Part shown: piece after piece, positions 19,091 to 25,212 of the stretch
Numbering within the stretch: the stretch's first letter is position 1
Layout of the letters: the number at the start of each line of letters is the position of its first letter
Source of the DNA: a virus
Virus record (IMG/VR): IMGVR_UViG_3300048136_000032
Location: 1 to 30,451 of that record
DNA length: 30,451 nucleotides
Reading direction: 5' to 3' (one strand)
Notes under the pieces: model-generated
Seen by the model: only the letters and a program-made list of their open reading frames with translations
Told to the model about the DNA's origin: nothing
Databases searched by the model: none
Program-made: the position numbers and the translations under genes

Positions 19091-19334
19091 CGAAGCGCTT
19101 ACGCTGAACCTGAATGACTAAATCACCACCTTCTGGGCCGGTTAGCTCGGTCGATTTGAGATCTGGCAGGAACTTTGATGTCAGCTTTAGATTCAGCTCT
19201 GCCGCTGTACGCATACGTTGAATGTCCAGAGCGTCATATTCTTCCTCTGGCTCCCTCAATTTGTTAGCGATCTCAATGACTTGCTCTATTAGCTTTTGCT
19301 TAGAAAGGAAGTCTCTCAACCCCTCTTGTCGCAT
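19077..19334 (-). CDS. Probable terminase small subunit
   Basis: With the ATG at 19334 the product is 85 residues. The frame extends upstream to 19448, but that part lies inside another small gene, and this ATG falls 4 bases after that gene's stop. The protein has two helices (residues 5-50) and a tail with KSTELTGPEGGDLVIQV, resembling the oligomerisation and C-terminal parts of small terminases. It directly precedes terL. No helix-turn-helix is visible in it, though a 60-residue HTH protein is encoded just upstream. Identity rests mainly on position. Confidence 0.55.
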   Translation of the reverse strand: MRQEGLRDFLSKQKLIEQVIEIANKLREPEEEYDALDIQRMRTAAELNLKLTSKFLPDLKSTELTGPEGGDLVIQVQRKRFDGED

Positions 19335-19338
19335 CTGT

Positions 19339-19509
19339 CTATTGAGCTGTGCCTTTGTCTTTGCCACCGAATATCCTATCCCAGTTATCAGCGTATGCCT
19401 TCCGGGTTTCTGCTGTTGATTTACGCGCTCTTGATCCTTTCCCGCCATTCCACTCTGGAAAGTGTCTGTCCCGCGTTTCCTTGTCTAGTTTACCACGTTG
19501 ATCAGGCAT
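19339..19509 (-). CDS. Small conserved phage protein (56 aa)
   Basis: The ATG at 19509 opens a 56-residue frame ending in TAG at 19339. The C-terminal segment RKAYADNWDRIFGGKDKG matches a short motif (RKAYxxNxDxIFGKK) I recall in many tailed-phage small proteins of unknown function. It overlaps the end of the upstream HTH gene by 8 bases and is followed by the small terminase ATG after 4 bases. This frame also explains why the small-terminase frame has a spurious upstream extension. Confidence 0.65.
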   Translation of the reverse strand: MPDQRGKLDKETRDRHFPEWNGGKGSRARKSTAETRKAYADNWDRIFGGKDKGTAQ

Positions 19510-19684
19510 CATTTACCTCAGTTGGATAGGGTCCCCAAAACGACTTCCCGTAACGCTCATACGCCCGAATGTATCGGCGAATAGTTGTTGGGCTTACATC
19601 AAAGATAGTGGCTAGGCTGTCGAACGTAACGCCATTGTGATTCAGCTTTGATGCTTCTTGTACATCCTTATAGGTCAGCTTCAC
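19502..19684 (-). CDS. Small helix-turn-helix protein
   Basis: This 60-residue protein has a clear helix-turn-helix, FDSLATIFDVSPTTIRRYIRAY (residues 21-42), of the resolvase/MarR-like or terminase-N-terminal sort. It may be a transcriptional regulator of the late block or, given its place three genes above terL, the DNA-recognition part of a split packaging complex. It overlaps the genes on both sides. Confidence 0.6.
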   Translation of the reverse strand: MKLTYKDVQEASKLNHNGVTFDSLATIFDVSPTTIRRYIRAYERYGKSFWGPYPTEVNDA

Positions 19685-19883
19685 AATCTACACCTCGAAA
19701 GTTTGGATGCCCGTTATCACCATTGGAGTCGATCCACATGGCGACGTTCTCACAGTAAAACTCGTATTGGCTGATCTCTTCTTCCATGTCGGCATTACCT
19801 ACGATGCCCAGCACAGTGATAAATAAGATAACCGCGCCAATTACTAAGCCCGGATTCTTGTTAAACATTTCTTGCTCGTACAT
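19668..19883 (-). CDS. Small single-span membrane protein
   Basis: In this 71-residue protein residues 11-30 (GLVIGAVILFITVLGIVGNA) form a membrane helix with few charged residues. The C-terminal part contains YEFYCENVAMW and a NGHPNFRGVDCE segment with two cysteines. I recall similar short phage proteins but no function. The cysteine-bearing C-terminus could face the periplasm. The ribosome-binding stretch GGGAATGGG lies before the ATG. Confidence 0.55.
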   Translation of the reverse strand: MYEQEMFNKNPGLVIGAVILFITVLGIVGNADMEEEISQYEFYCENVAMWIDSNGDNGHPNFRGVDCEADL

Positions 19884-19948
19884 GACCCATTCCCTTTTTT
19901 GAGGGGCAAGAAGCCCCGCGACCTTTTCGGCCTGTTATGTCCCCATGC

Positions 19949-20143
19949 CTAGTGACTGGGGTAATGTTTCGCCATCTCTAACGCTCGTGCATTCTCTAGC
20001 TTGTTGATAGCACATAGATCGAGATACTCGGACTCCGTGAGTCCTTTCAAACGCCCGATGAGTACACATACCTGATCGAGGTTCTCAATGTGCTTATAGC
20101 CGTTACGAGTGCAGAACATGGCTCGCTTCACTGTAGTACACAT
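19949..20143 (-). CDS. Small hypothetical protein at head of late block
   Basis: With the ATG at 20143 the product is 64 residues. A longer frame starts at 20176 inside the promoter, and an internal ATG at 20119 is also possible. The chosen start begins 6 bases after an extended -10 element, so the message may be leaderless from this ATG; the 20119 start would leave a short leader. The protein has four cysteines and a helical C-terminus (LTESEYLDLCAINKLENARAL). No family recognised. It is the first leftward gene of the late block. Confidence 0.45.
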   Translation of the reverse strand: MCTTVKRAMFCTRNGYKHIENLDQVCVLIGRLKGLTESEYLDLCAINKLENARALEMAKHYPSH

Positions 20144-20149
20144 TCGATT

Positions 20150-20176
20150 AGTATAACACAATTTGTCTGCTTGCAA
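20150..20176 (-). promoter_or_regulatory. Leftward promoter with extended -10 element
   Basis: On the leftward strand TGTTATACT gives a TGnTATACT extended -10 (20150-20155 for TATACT). A TTGCAA hexamer lies 15 bases upstream (20171-20176), short of the usual 17. The extended -10 can compensate for this. It would drive the small late-block genes and perhaps everything through terL. Confidence 0.5.
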
Positions 20177-20195
20177 CTATTTTTGTGTTTTGTCA

Positions 20196-20222
20196 CGGAC
20201 ATACATGGGGTCTTTGTGTCCG
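20196..20222. promoter_or_regulatory. Inverted repeat in divergent region, possible operator
   Basis: CGGACA at 20196-20201 and TGTCCG at 20217-20222 form 6-bp arms 15 bases apart, centred between the leftward and rightward promoters. The spacing, two helical turns between arm centres, suits a dimeric regulator. The rest of 20177-20334 is AT-rich promoter DNA with no gene. Confidence 0.3.
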
Positions 20223-20259
20223 CTCATTAAATTAATTTTAAAAAACAAACAAAAAGTGT

Positions 20260-20288
20260 TTGACTTTTGATTTTAGGTATGCAATCAT
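20260..20288 (+). promoter_or_regulatory. Putative rightward promoter
   Basis: TTGACT (20260-20265) is a good -35 element. At 17 bases the -10 would be AATCAT, which is poor, so the promoter may need an activator. A 5-bp hairpin (20298-20313, GGCTG/CAGCC) lies in the resulting leader, just before the ribosome-binding site AAGGGAGAAG. Confidence 0.35.
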
Positions 20289-20334
20289 CTGTTCATCGGC
20301 TGGGGACACAGCCATTAACCAAGGGAGAAGTAAC

Positions 20335-20484
20335 ATGCAAAACAATCAAGTAATCTACAAAGCAAGCAAACTCTGGATCAAGGCAGAGGTAGTAAAAAAA
20401 GTAGAGGGTGGTTACATCTTAAACTGCGGAAGCACCAAAGGGTTCTTCGTAGAAGATGAACGGGTTAAGAAGGTGGCCGCGTAA
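20335..20484 (+). CDS. Small rightward protein (49 aa), possible regulator
   Basis: The ATG at 20335 follows the strong leader AACCAAGGGAGAAG. The frame is open further upstream, but that part lies in the promoter. The 49-residue product is basic and beta-rich (LWIKAEVVKKVEGGYILNC, residues 13-31), resembling a small SH3- or OB-like barrel. No family recognised. Its stop TAA lies in the loop of a GC hairpin. It is first in a three-gene rightward operon. Confidence 0.55.
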   Translation: MQNNQVIYKASKLWIKAEVVKKVEGGYILNCGSTKGFFVEDERVKKVAA

Positions 20485-20490
20485 GCGGCC
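20475..20490 (+). promoter_or_regulatory. GC hairpin with stop codon in loop
   Basis: GGCCGC (20475-20480) and GCGGCC (20485-20490) form a perfect 6-bp stem around the loop GTAA, which contains the TAA stop of the first rightward gene. Only TTTA follows, so it is more likely an RNA stabiliser or attenuator than a full terminator. The downstream 13 bases are repeated at the next gene end. Confidence 0.5.
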
Positions 20491-20510
20491 TTTACCAAGG
20501 GAGAAAGGAA

Positions 20511-20774
20511 ATGAAAAAATTAGATCCAGTAGTCATCCACAAGATCGCTTCAGATACACAGGCGAATGACCACACCAACGCCCTGACTCGATTGGCGGCG
20601 GCTTTAGAAGAAAACTTTTTGGTTGATCGTCTTCTTGATATTGACGGCAAGCACTATACCGCTGGCGAGATGACTCAAGCCCTTCGGCAAGAGCGACAAA
20701 GCTACAGAAGCTGGCTCATGGCTCAAGCGCGAGTAGCTTACGAAAACTTTGACGAGATCCAAGCCGCGTTTTAA
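20511..20774 (+). CDS. Hypothetical helical protein (87 aa)
   Basis: This 87-residue protein is almost wholly helical (HTNALTRLAAALEENFLVDRL, then TQALRQERQSYRSWLMAQA). It is preceded by a GGGAGAAAGGAA ribosome-binding stretch. No family recognised. It is second in the rightward operon and, like its neighbour, ends with its TAA in a hairpin loop. Confidence 0.55.
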   Translation: MKKLDPVVIHKIASDTQANDHTNALTRLAAALEENFLVDRLLDIDGKHYTAGEMTQALRQERQSYRSWLMAQARVAYENFDEIQAAF

Positions 20775-20779
20775 GCGGC
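20763..20779 (+). promoter_or_regulatory. Second GC hairpin with stop codon in loop
   Basis: GCCGC (20763-20767) and GCGGC (20775-20779) flank a 7-base loop ending in the TAA stop. The 13-mer beginning with the last two bases of this stop (20773-20785) is identical to 20483-20495, so the two gene ends look duplicated. Confidence 0.45.
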
Positions 20780-20789
20780 CTTTACTATT

Positions 20790-20993
20790 ATGACAAGAGC
20801 AATTAATGACGACTACCTAATGACTCACCAAGAGATTGCCGATGAGCTAGGTATCACCCGGACTAGGGTGGCTCAGTTAGAAAAGAGCGCCCTGACTAAG
20901 CTCCGGGATCGTTTCATCCTTCGGCAGTATTATCTGGACTACGTTAGTTCCAGCTCTGAATCTCGTAATCAGGATCAAGTTCCTTACGCCTAA
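20790..20993 (+). CDS. Stand-alone sigma-70 region 4-like DNA-binding protein
   Basis: In this 67-residue protein, residues 11-38 (MTHQEIADELGITRTRVAQLEKSALTKLR) closely follow sigma-70 region 4.2, including the recognition helix TRxRVxQLExxALxKLR. No regions 2 or 3 are present, so it cannot be a full sigma factor. It may touch -35 DNA or compete for the RNA polymerase beta flap. The ribosome-binding site before 20790 is weak. Its last 50 bases overlap the opposite NinG-like gene tail to tail. It is a candidate switch from early to late transcription (inference). Confidence 0.65.
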   Translation: MTRAINDDYLMTHQEIADELGITRTRVAQLEKSALTKLRDRFILRQYYLDYVSSSSESRNQDQVPYA

Positions 20994-21342
20994 CCTCATC
21001 GCGGTAATGCGCCGCGATATCCTTCCTCAATAGTTTATTAGTCTTGTATATCTCGTTACTGACTAGCCGCAAATGATCCATGTGATCATCGCCAAACATC
21101 TCGCGCAACCAATCATGGAACGCTATCGGCTGTTCAGTGAACCATCGGTGACAGTAGTGGCAGAGGCTTACTGCATTACCCGGACCCGGCCCCATACTCC
21201 AGCGCAATCGCTTATTACGTCGGCCAAAAATATGAGCGCACTCAAGCCTATCTTGTTTGTGGCAGTGCATACACTTCCCATCGCGTAGCCTTACCGCCTT
21301 GCTAAACCAAATGTCCGCTTGATCTCTCTTGACTGCCATCAT
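20944..21342 (-). CDS. NinG-like HNH endonuclease
   Basis: The start is taken at 21342 (or 21339), just after a GAGGG ribosome-binding site; the open frame extends to 21399. The product is 132 residues. Counting from 21342: C24-x2-C27, then ECAHIFGRRN (His36) and CHYCHRWF (C60-x2-C63), a zinc-finger HNH pattern, followed by a helix. Phage NinG/Rap proteins and small HNH nucleases share this layout, acting on Holliday or branched DNA in recombination. Its 3' end is antisense to the sigma-like gene over 50 bases. Confidence 0.68.
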   Translation of the reverse strand: MMAVKRDQADIWFSKAVRLRDGKCMHCHKQDRLECAHIFGRRNKRLRWSMGPGPGNAVSLCHYCHRWFTEQPIAFHDWLREMFGDDHMDHLRLVSNEIYKTNKLLRKDIAAHYRDEVRRKELDPDYEIQSWN

Positions 21343-21478
21343 CGGCCCTCGTGTATTGACGCTCTCGGAGTATAGCCTTCTCGCTGTTCCCGCAGTCACA
21401 TGACCAGCCTTCCAGCTTGTGAGGGTATTCGCTCTTAAACTGGGGGACCATGGTTTTAAAGCACTCAGTGCAAGCCAT
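21302..21478 (-). CDS. Small zinc-ribbon protein
   Basis: The ATG at 21478 gives 58 residues. The pattern C-T-E-C (residues 3-6) and then C-D-C near 28-30 suggests a zinc ribbon. The frame extends upstream to 21514, but that lies inside the previous gene. It overlaps the upstream gene by 14 bases and the NinG-like start by about 40. Function unknown; a DNA- or RNA-binding accessory is plausible. Confidence 0.5.
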   Translation of the reverse strand: MACTECFKTMVPQFKSEYPHKLEGWSCDCGNSEKAILRERQYTRADDGSQERSSGHLV

Positions 21479-21710
21479 CTGGGGTAAATACGACCTCATA
21501 CTCCGGCTCTCCATCGTCTATCAATGCTGATACCCATATCTCTGCGAAGTCATCCAAACTTAAATCGACTGTGATTCCGTTAGCCGCCCAACCTAGTATG
21601 TAGACATCGCACTCTTTTGGATTCTTGCCACTAGTTGCGCCGCCGATGTCCTGTGTCTTGATCAGTGCTTGACCGCCACCGGGTAACGGACAGCTAATGA
21701 TTGGGATCAT
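21465..21710 (-). CDS. Hypothetical protein (81 aa)
   Basis: This 81-residue acidic protein has a Gly-rich N-terminus (PLPGGGQALIKTQDIGGATSG) and a helical acidic middle (LSLDDFAEIWVSALIDDGEPE). No family recognised. It is coupled (ATGA) to the metallophosphoesterase gene above and overlaps the zinc-ribbon gene below, so it belongs to the DNA-processing operon. Confidence 0.55.
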   Translation of the reverse strand: MIPIISCPLPGGGQALIKTQDIGGATSGKNPKECDVYILGWAANGITVDLSLDDFAEIWVSALIDDGEPEYEVVFTPDGLH

Positions 21711-22861
21711 GCTTTTGGCCTCACAGTTATACGGGCAACTTCACCATCAGTTGAGTCATAGGTTATCACCTTAGCGCCACGCTGTGACATAAGCCCTAGA
21801 CGGGTCGCATACGAGTCCCTTGAGGCTAGGGTAGGGTGTTGTTCTGTAATCGCCCCAGCGTCCTCTAAAACCCTCTCAGAGTGATAATGGCCCGAGTGTA
21901 TATAAGCTACCTTAGACCTTCCCCAGTCCTGCCTAAAACGCGGCTCGCTTGAAAATACCTTGGGCAAGCTACCCATCTTAGCTTTGTGACCATGATGGAA
22001 GCAGAGCATGATCTCGCCGTGCCTGTATGCGTAGTAAGGGAAGTCGTTATCAATGACCTCAAGCCTTGGCTCGTTTGCGTATAGCTTCCTAATGAACTTG
22101 CGTAGCCATATAGAGCCAGCAATATCATGGTTACCCTCAGCGCAAACAAAGACAACCTTTTCGTACTTCTCCAGCATCATGCGGACGGCCTCGTTCATAA
22201 CCGTCATAGCTATGTCTACGATGCGCGAGTATCTTGAATCGCCCTCAAGCAAATTTTTGCCGCTCGGAGTGAGCTGGTCCAGTCCGTCCCAGTGCAAAAA
22301 GTCACCGAGATTGCAAAGCAATCCGATCTTGCTTTTGGGCGTACTGTCGATCATTTCTTTAATGCTTGATAGGAATAAATCACGAGCCATGTTGGTGTCA
22401 TAGTCCTCGCTTGTCTCCTGACCCCAACAGTAGCTACCAAGGTGGAAATCCGTGATTACCAGCAAGCTCAAAAAGTCATCCTGCACTGCCTTCGGTTTCT
22501 TGATCGGCTTCCAAGGTGTTATTCCTTCACAAGCCAACTCGATCCGCTCAATCATCATTTGGAACTGAGCTTCTTTGTCAGCGACAGATTTCACCCACTG
22601 CCCAATAGGGTTCCCGTCCTGATTGTAGTAGGTTGACACACCACGGATTTTGAAGGTCTCCGGGACAGTGCGAGTCATGTCATGCTCGGGTGAATAGCCT
22701 TGGGCGGCGGCTTTATTTTTTACGCCTTTAATACAATCTCTAACACTAAGACGGCCAATACCTACCTGCTGGCCGATCTTCGTATAACCCAAGCCCTGCT
22801 CGTGAAGCTCCACGATTTGTCGTTGTCTGTCGGTAGTACAATACTCAAGTAATGACATCAT
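21707..22861 (-). CDS. Metallophosphoesterase with N-terminal helix-turn-helix
   Basis: This is a 384-residue protein. Residues about 11-50 (RQRQIVELHEQGLGYTKIGQ...LSVRDCIKG) form a helix-turn-helix of the kind that binds DNA. Residues 130-330 carry all five calcineurin-like metal motifs: D138-x-H140, G186-D187, G243-N-H-D246, H289-H-G-H292 and H322-x-G-H325-x-H327. The fusion suggests a DNA-targeted phosphodiesterase, perhaps Mre11/SbcD-like (inference), though substrates in this superfamily vary widely. A GGGGGGAG stretch lies right before two adjacent ATGs, and the second has better spacing. Confidence 0.85.
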   Translation of the reverse strand: MMSLLEYCTTDRQRQIVELHEQGLGYTKIGQQVGIGRLSVRDCIKGVKNKAAAQGYSPEHDMTRTVPETFKIRGVSTYYNQDGNPIGQWVKSVADKEAQFQMMIERIELACEGITPWKPIKKPKAVQDDFLSLLVITDFHLGSYCWGQETSEDYDTNMARDLFLSSIKEMIDSTPKSKIGLLCNLGDFLHWDGLDQLTPSGKNLLEGDSRYSRIVDIAMTVMNEAVRMMLEKYEKVVFVCAEGNHDIAGSIWLRKFIRKLYANEPRLEVIDNDFPYYAYRHGEIMLCFHHGHKAKMGSLPKVFSSEPRFRQDWGRSKVAYIHSGHYHSERVLEDAGAITEQHPTLASRDSYATRLGLMSQRGAKVITYDSTDGEVARITVRPKA

Positions 22862-22878
22862 CTCCCCCCGGATAGACG

Positions 22879-23274
22879 TTAGTTGCGCCTCCCGAATGGC
22901 ACGTTGATCGAGTATTTTTCGACAAGTAGTCTACTCAAGACCTCATAAATTTCGTTGACCTCCACGGGATTAATCTTTCTGGTGGACTCAACGCCTGTTA
23001 CAGCCTTTTGAATTGGTCGCCACATATAGTCCTTAATCAGGTACATAGTGGGGTCAATGGGTACGCCTTCTTTAATGACGGTCTTCATGTCCATACCATG
23101 AGCCGCCATAACACTGGCGACTTCTCTACAGTAAGCGTGAATAGCGTCGTTCTGCTTTCCGGTACGAGTGACAGGGATAATCTCGTAGATGTTCCCCTTG
23201 TCTTGGTTAGCCCGAATGTATTCACAAAACTGATCGGCTTGGAATTTGTTGTTGACGAACCATCGTTCGCTCAC
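22879..23274 (-). CDS. ninB: NinB-type recombination protein
   Basis: This 131-residue protein has features of the lambda NinB/Orf family: a helical start, VTRTGKQNDAIHAYCREVASVMAAHGMDMK near residues 36-65 and a PVEVNEIYEVLSRLLVEKY C-terminal helix. NinB binds single-stranded DNA and helps SSB-coated DNA into recombination. Neighbours include SSB, an annealing protein and a NinG-like gene. The start overlaps the previous stop (ATGA). Confidence 0.8.
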   Translation of the reverse strand: MSERWFVNNKFQADQFCEYIRANQDKGNIYEIIPVTRTGKQNDAIHAYCREVASVMAAHGMDMKTVIKEGVPIDPTMYLIKDYMWRPIQKAVTGVESTRKINPVEVNEIYEVLSRLLVEKYSINVPFGRRN

Positions 23275-23780
23275 GAGCTGTACCTCTTCTCCATAAATTT
23301 ACGCCAAAGCCATTCGATGGGGTGTAAATCAGGGATGTCCACAACTTCACGTTCACCATAGCCAAAGTCTTTTCTGTACGCCTTCCACTCAAACTCTTTA
23401 CGGCTCATGCACCCATTAATCTTCAACACGTCCTCGTCATCAGTAGCACCAACAAGAACCGCCACATCCGACTGAAACTTTTTCATACTGTCAAAAACCA
23501 AAGGCCCATCAATTCGGTTGGTCACCTTCACGTCTATCGACACATCACCAAACCACAAATCAACGCCGCCATCCGTTAAGACATTCACGACAGGTGGGTC
23601 AAGACAAAGCACTCGAGCAACAGCAAACTCAGCCTTAAATCCTAAAATATTAGCGTCAGTCCTTGATTGCTTTTCGTTTTCTAGCCGAGGTGGGAAGCCC
23701 TGCATTTCACAGAGCTTTACGGTATCAGCACCCATTAGTTTAGAGTCATGCAAGTCTCGCTTGCTTAGCCTAACTAACAT
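23271..23780 (-). CDS. PD-(D/E)XK-type nuclease-like protein
   Basis: In this 169-residue protein GFKAEFAVARVL (E51), GGVDLWFGD (D74) and SIDVKVTN (D83-x-K85) together give the E...D...(D/E)xK core of restriction-endonuclease-fold enzymes, with the expected spacing. It lies between the replication-helper-like and NinB genes, so a recombination or DNA-processing nuclease is likely. It might instead be an inactive structural relative. Confidence 0.65.
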   Translation of the reverse strand: MLVRLSKRDLHDSKLMGADTVKLCEMQGFPPRLENEKQSRTDANILGFKAEFAVARVLCLDPPVVNVLTDGGVDLWFGDVSIDVKVTNRIDGPLVFDSMKKFQSDVAVLVGATDDEDVLKINGCMSRKEFEWKAYRKDFGYGEREVVDIPDLHPIEWLWRKFMEKRYSS

Positions 23781-24153
23781 GAGTCACCCGCTCGCCTTCA
23801 AAGGTGACGTACTGCCCATACTTCTGGAGGCAGTAGGCTCGGAACTTTTCTGAGTTGAGGTAATCATGGGTGCAATCGTCTTCAAAGGTCCAAGACTTCA
23901 AGCCGATTTTACCAGAAGTTGTCTGCATTTTCTCGGCAAATGGAGACACCCCTCGCTCTTGCTGGGATGCTCGACTCAACCACGACTGTGCAAAGCGCTT
24001 ACCATCCTTCTTACGTTTCTTTGGATTAGCGTCACACCATGCCGCCATTGCACTCAGCTCGGCAAAGATATCTACCTTCGGAAAAGCATTCTGCCAAAAG
24101 ATGATTTGCTCATCGTCGGGTTCGTAGTAAGTACCGTCATTAAGAATGATCAT
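23770..24153 (-). CDS. Replication-helper-like protein (DnaT/O C-terminal type)
   Basis: In this 127-residue protein the segment MAAWCDANPKKRKKDGKRFAQSWLSR (residues about 36-61) strongly resembles the C-terminal NPKKRKT...FINNWLSRA motif of phage replication initiators and DnaT-like helicase loaders. The usual N-terminal winged-helix domain is missing, so this is a short form. It may bring host DnaB helicase to phage DNA. No other replication initiator is visible in the window. Confidence 0.55.
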   Translation of the reverse strand: MIILNDGTYYEPDDEQIIFWQNAFPKVDIFAELSAMAAWCDANPKKRKKDGKRFAQSWLSRASQQERGVSPFAEKMQTTSGKIGLKSWTFEDDCTHDYLNSEKFRAYCLQKYGQYVTFEGERVTHVS

Positions 24154-24386
24154 CGAAGATACCCCTTGTCTTTGTAAAAAAACTTATCCATAAAAGCATG
24201 GATAGTGCGATCTGGAGGGAACACGCCGGGGAACTTACGCCCATCGTCTAGCATCTCAAAAACCCTGTAAAAACTACCCTCGTATCTTTGTTCTAGCCTC
24301 TCCGCCGCATCCTGCGCCATCTCAAGCTCTAAGAACATTCCATCCATCATGCCTGTTCGCATATCGACTATTAAATACTTATTCAT
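24150..24386 (-). CDS. Hypothetical protein (78 aa)
   Basis: The ATG at 24386 is preceded by AAGGGAAG at good spacing; a GTG at 24395 is less likely. The 78-residue product has a helix AQDAAERLEQRYEGSFYRVFEM and a basic, aromatic C-terminus (FMDKFFYKDKGY). No family recognised. It overlaps the replication-helper gene by four bases. A 6-bp hairpin (24410-24423) lies just upstream in its leader. Confidence 0.55.
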   Translation of the reverse strand: MNKYLIVDMRTGMMDGMFLELEMAQDAAERLEQRYEGSFYRVFEMLDDGRKFPGVFPPDRTIHAFMDKFFYKDKGYLR

Positions 24387-24609
24387 AATCCACACTTCCC
24401 TTTTAATGCCGGAGCAAGCTCCGACAAATCAGTTAATTAGTAATGACGAGCTTTGATTACTGTATCGAATCTTGACATCTATCCGCTTGACCAGCTCTCG
24501 GCCTGCGGGGCGCATCATGGAGAGGGTCAACTCCGTCTCCGACGTTCTTAGGTTCGTCGGCCTAACGCCCAGTAATCTCTGACAAAAAAGTAGATGAGGG
24601 AGGATACGA

Positions 24610-24705
24610 ATGGGTATTGTAGTGTATAATCCATTCATCTTCTTCGTTGACCCCTTGAAGATATCACGTAGTCCCTCCCTTGGACAAGTGACATGGCCCC
24701 AGTGA
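24610..24705 (+). CDS. Possible small rightward peptide (31 aa)
   Basis: The ATG at 24610 follows GAGGGAGGAT at ideal spacing. The 31-residue product has a hydrophobic FIFFVD segment. Its TGA stop lies in the loop of the rightward terminator, the same arrangement as two genes of the 20.3-20.8 kb rightward operon. No good promoter is visible upstream. It may be real or a by-product of an RNA gene. Confidence 0.3.
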   Translation: MGIVVYNPFIFFVDPLKISRSPSLGQVTWPQ

Positions 24706-24720
24706 TGGGGCCTTTTTTTT
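24695..24720 (+). terminator. Rightward intrinsic terminator
   Basis: GGCCCCA (24695-24701), loop GTGA, TGGGGCC (24706-24712) and eight T residues (24713-24720) form a textbook Rho-independent terminator on the plus strand. On the minus strand no U tract follows the stem, so it does not stop the leftward operon. It ends rightward transcription just before the 3' end of the Cro-like gene. Confidence 0.85.
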
Positions 24721-24722
24721 GC

Positions 24723-24935
24723 CTATCTGTATGGCAGTTCAAGAAACGACTCAAAGTCCATCTTAAAGTAATCAGCTAACCTGACTATCTTCGTTAGGGT
24801 TGAGTCCTCGCTGTTGCGCCACCGTTGCACTGTCATCTCTGACACGTCGAAGTCTTTCGCCATCTGGCGGTTAGACACACTGCATTGCTTCTGCGCGGCG
24901 CGAATAGATTGCCCGATGTCAAAATGGAATGTCAT
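24723..24935 (-). CDS. Cro/CII-like helix-turn-helix regulator
   Basis: The start is taken at 24935, overlapping the SSB stop by 17 bases. The frame reaches 25034 but only inside SSB. In the 70-residue product, residues 22-41 (NRQMAKDFDVSEMTVQRWRN) form a clear XRE-type helix-turn-helix, followed by a short dimerisation-like C-terminus. It may act on the operator at 26380 or on the divergent region. It is last before the 327-base gap. Confidence 0.7.
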   Translation of the reverse strand: MTFHFDIGQSIRAAQKQCSVSNRQMAKDFDVSEMTVQRWRNSEDSTLTKIVRLADYFKMDFESFLELPYR

Positions 24936-25212
24936 CGAACTGCTCGGTTGGGGTTGCGACGGCTTGTCTGGCTTGCTGAACGCCATCCGCATGAACTTTT
25001 GCCGGGTCTGGCTCCCATGTGTCGAGCTTGGCATAAATCTTATCTCCGCTTTTTGCTTTAAGAACTTGAAGGTTCACCCAGTCGCCCGACTGAGCGTTTA
25101 AGAAGGGAATCATTTCCGACTTCTTGATTGACAGATTACACACCACAAAATCTGGTGCGTTCTCTTTACGCTTGCAGATCAATCCATCCGCGAACACTGT
25201 TTCCTTACTCAT
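24919..25212 (-). CDS. Single-stranded DNA-binding protein
   Basis: This 97-residue protein is a beta-rich OB-like body (VFADGLICKRK..., GDWVNLQVLKAKSGDKIYAKLDTW) followed by a linker and a C-terminal FDDIPF acidic tip, the hallmark through which SSB recruits partner proteins. It is shorter than bacterial SSB but typical for phage. It lies directly below the annealing-protein gene with an ATGA overlap, the usual recombinase-SSB pairing. Confidence 0.8.
   Translation of the reverse strand: MSKETVFADGLICKRKENAPDFVVCNLSIKKSEMIPFLNAQSGDWVNLQVLKAKSGDKIYAKLDTWEPDPAKVHADGVQQARQAVATPTEQFDDIPF

Larger units (their letters stand above)
24396..24722. other. Intergenic region with rightward RNA signals
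   Basis: This 327-base stretch contains no confident leftward gene. It has a tight CGGAGC/GCTCCG hairpin (24410-24423), an isolated TTGACA (24472-24477), a strong rightward ribosome-binding site (24597-24604), a TATAAT (24625-24630) and a rightward terminator. A leftward 69-codon frame (24429-24638) spans much of it and is not favoured. The region probably holds a rightward small RNA or peptide. Confidence 0.5.

Noticed and set aside
19335-19448. Longer small-terminase start at 19448
   Set aside because: The extension lies inside the 56-residue gene 19339-19509, whose C-terminal motif is recognisable. The ATG at 19334 just after its stop fits better.
19899-19915. GGGGC/GCCCC stem near 19.9 kb as a terminator
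   Set aside because: Neither strand has a U tract right after the stem; the six T bases lie on the wrong side. Likely a chance hairpin or a leader structure.
24540-24565. GGTTCG motif in the intergenic gap as a tRNA T-loop
   Set aside because: No acceptor stem or anticodon arm could be paired around it.
24429-24638. Leftward 69-codon ORF in the early-operon gap
   Set aside because: Weak ribosome-binding site, no recognisable domain, and it is crossed by rightward signals (ribosome-binding site, TATAAT). It could still be real but is less likely than an RNA region.
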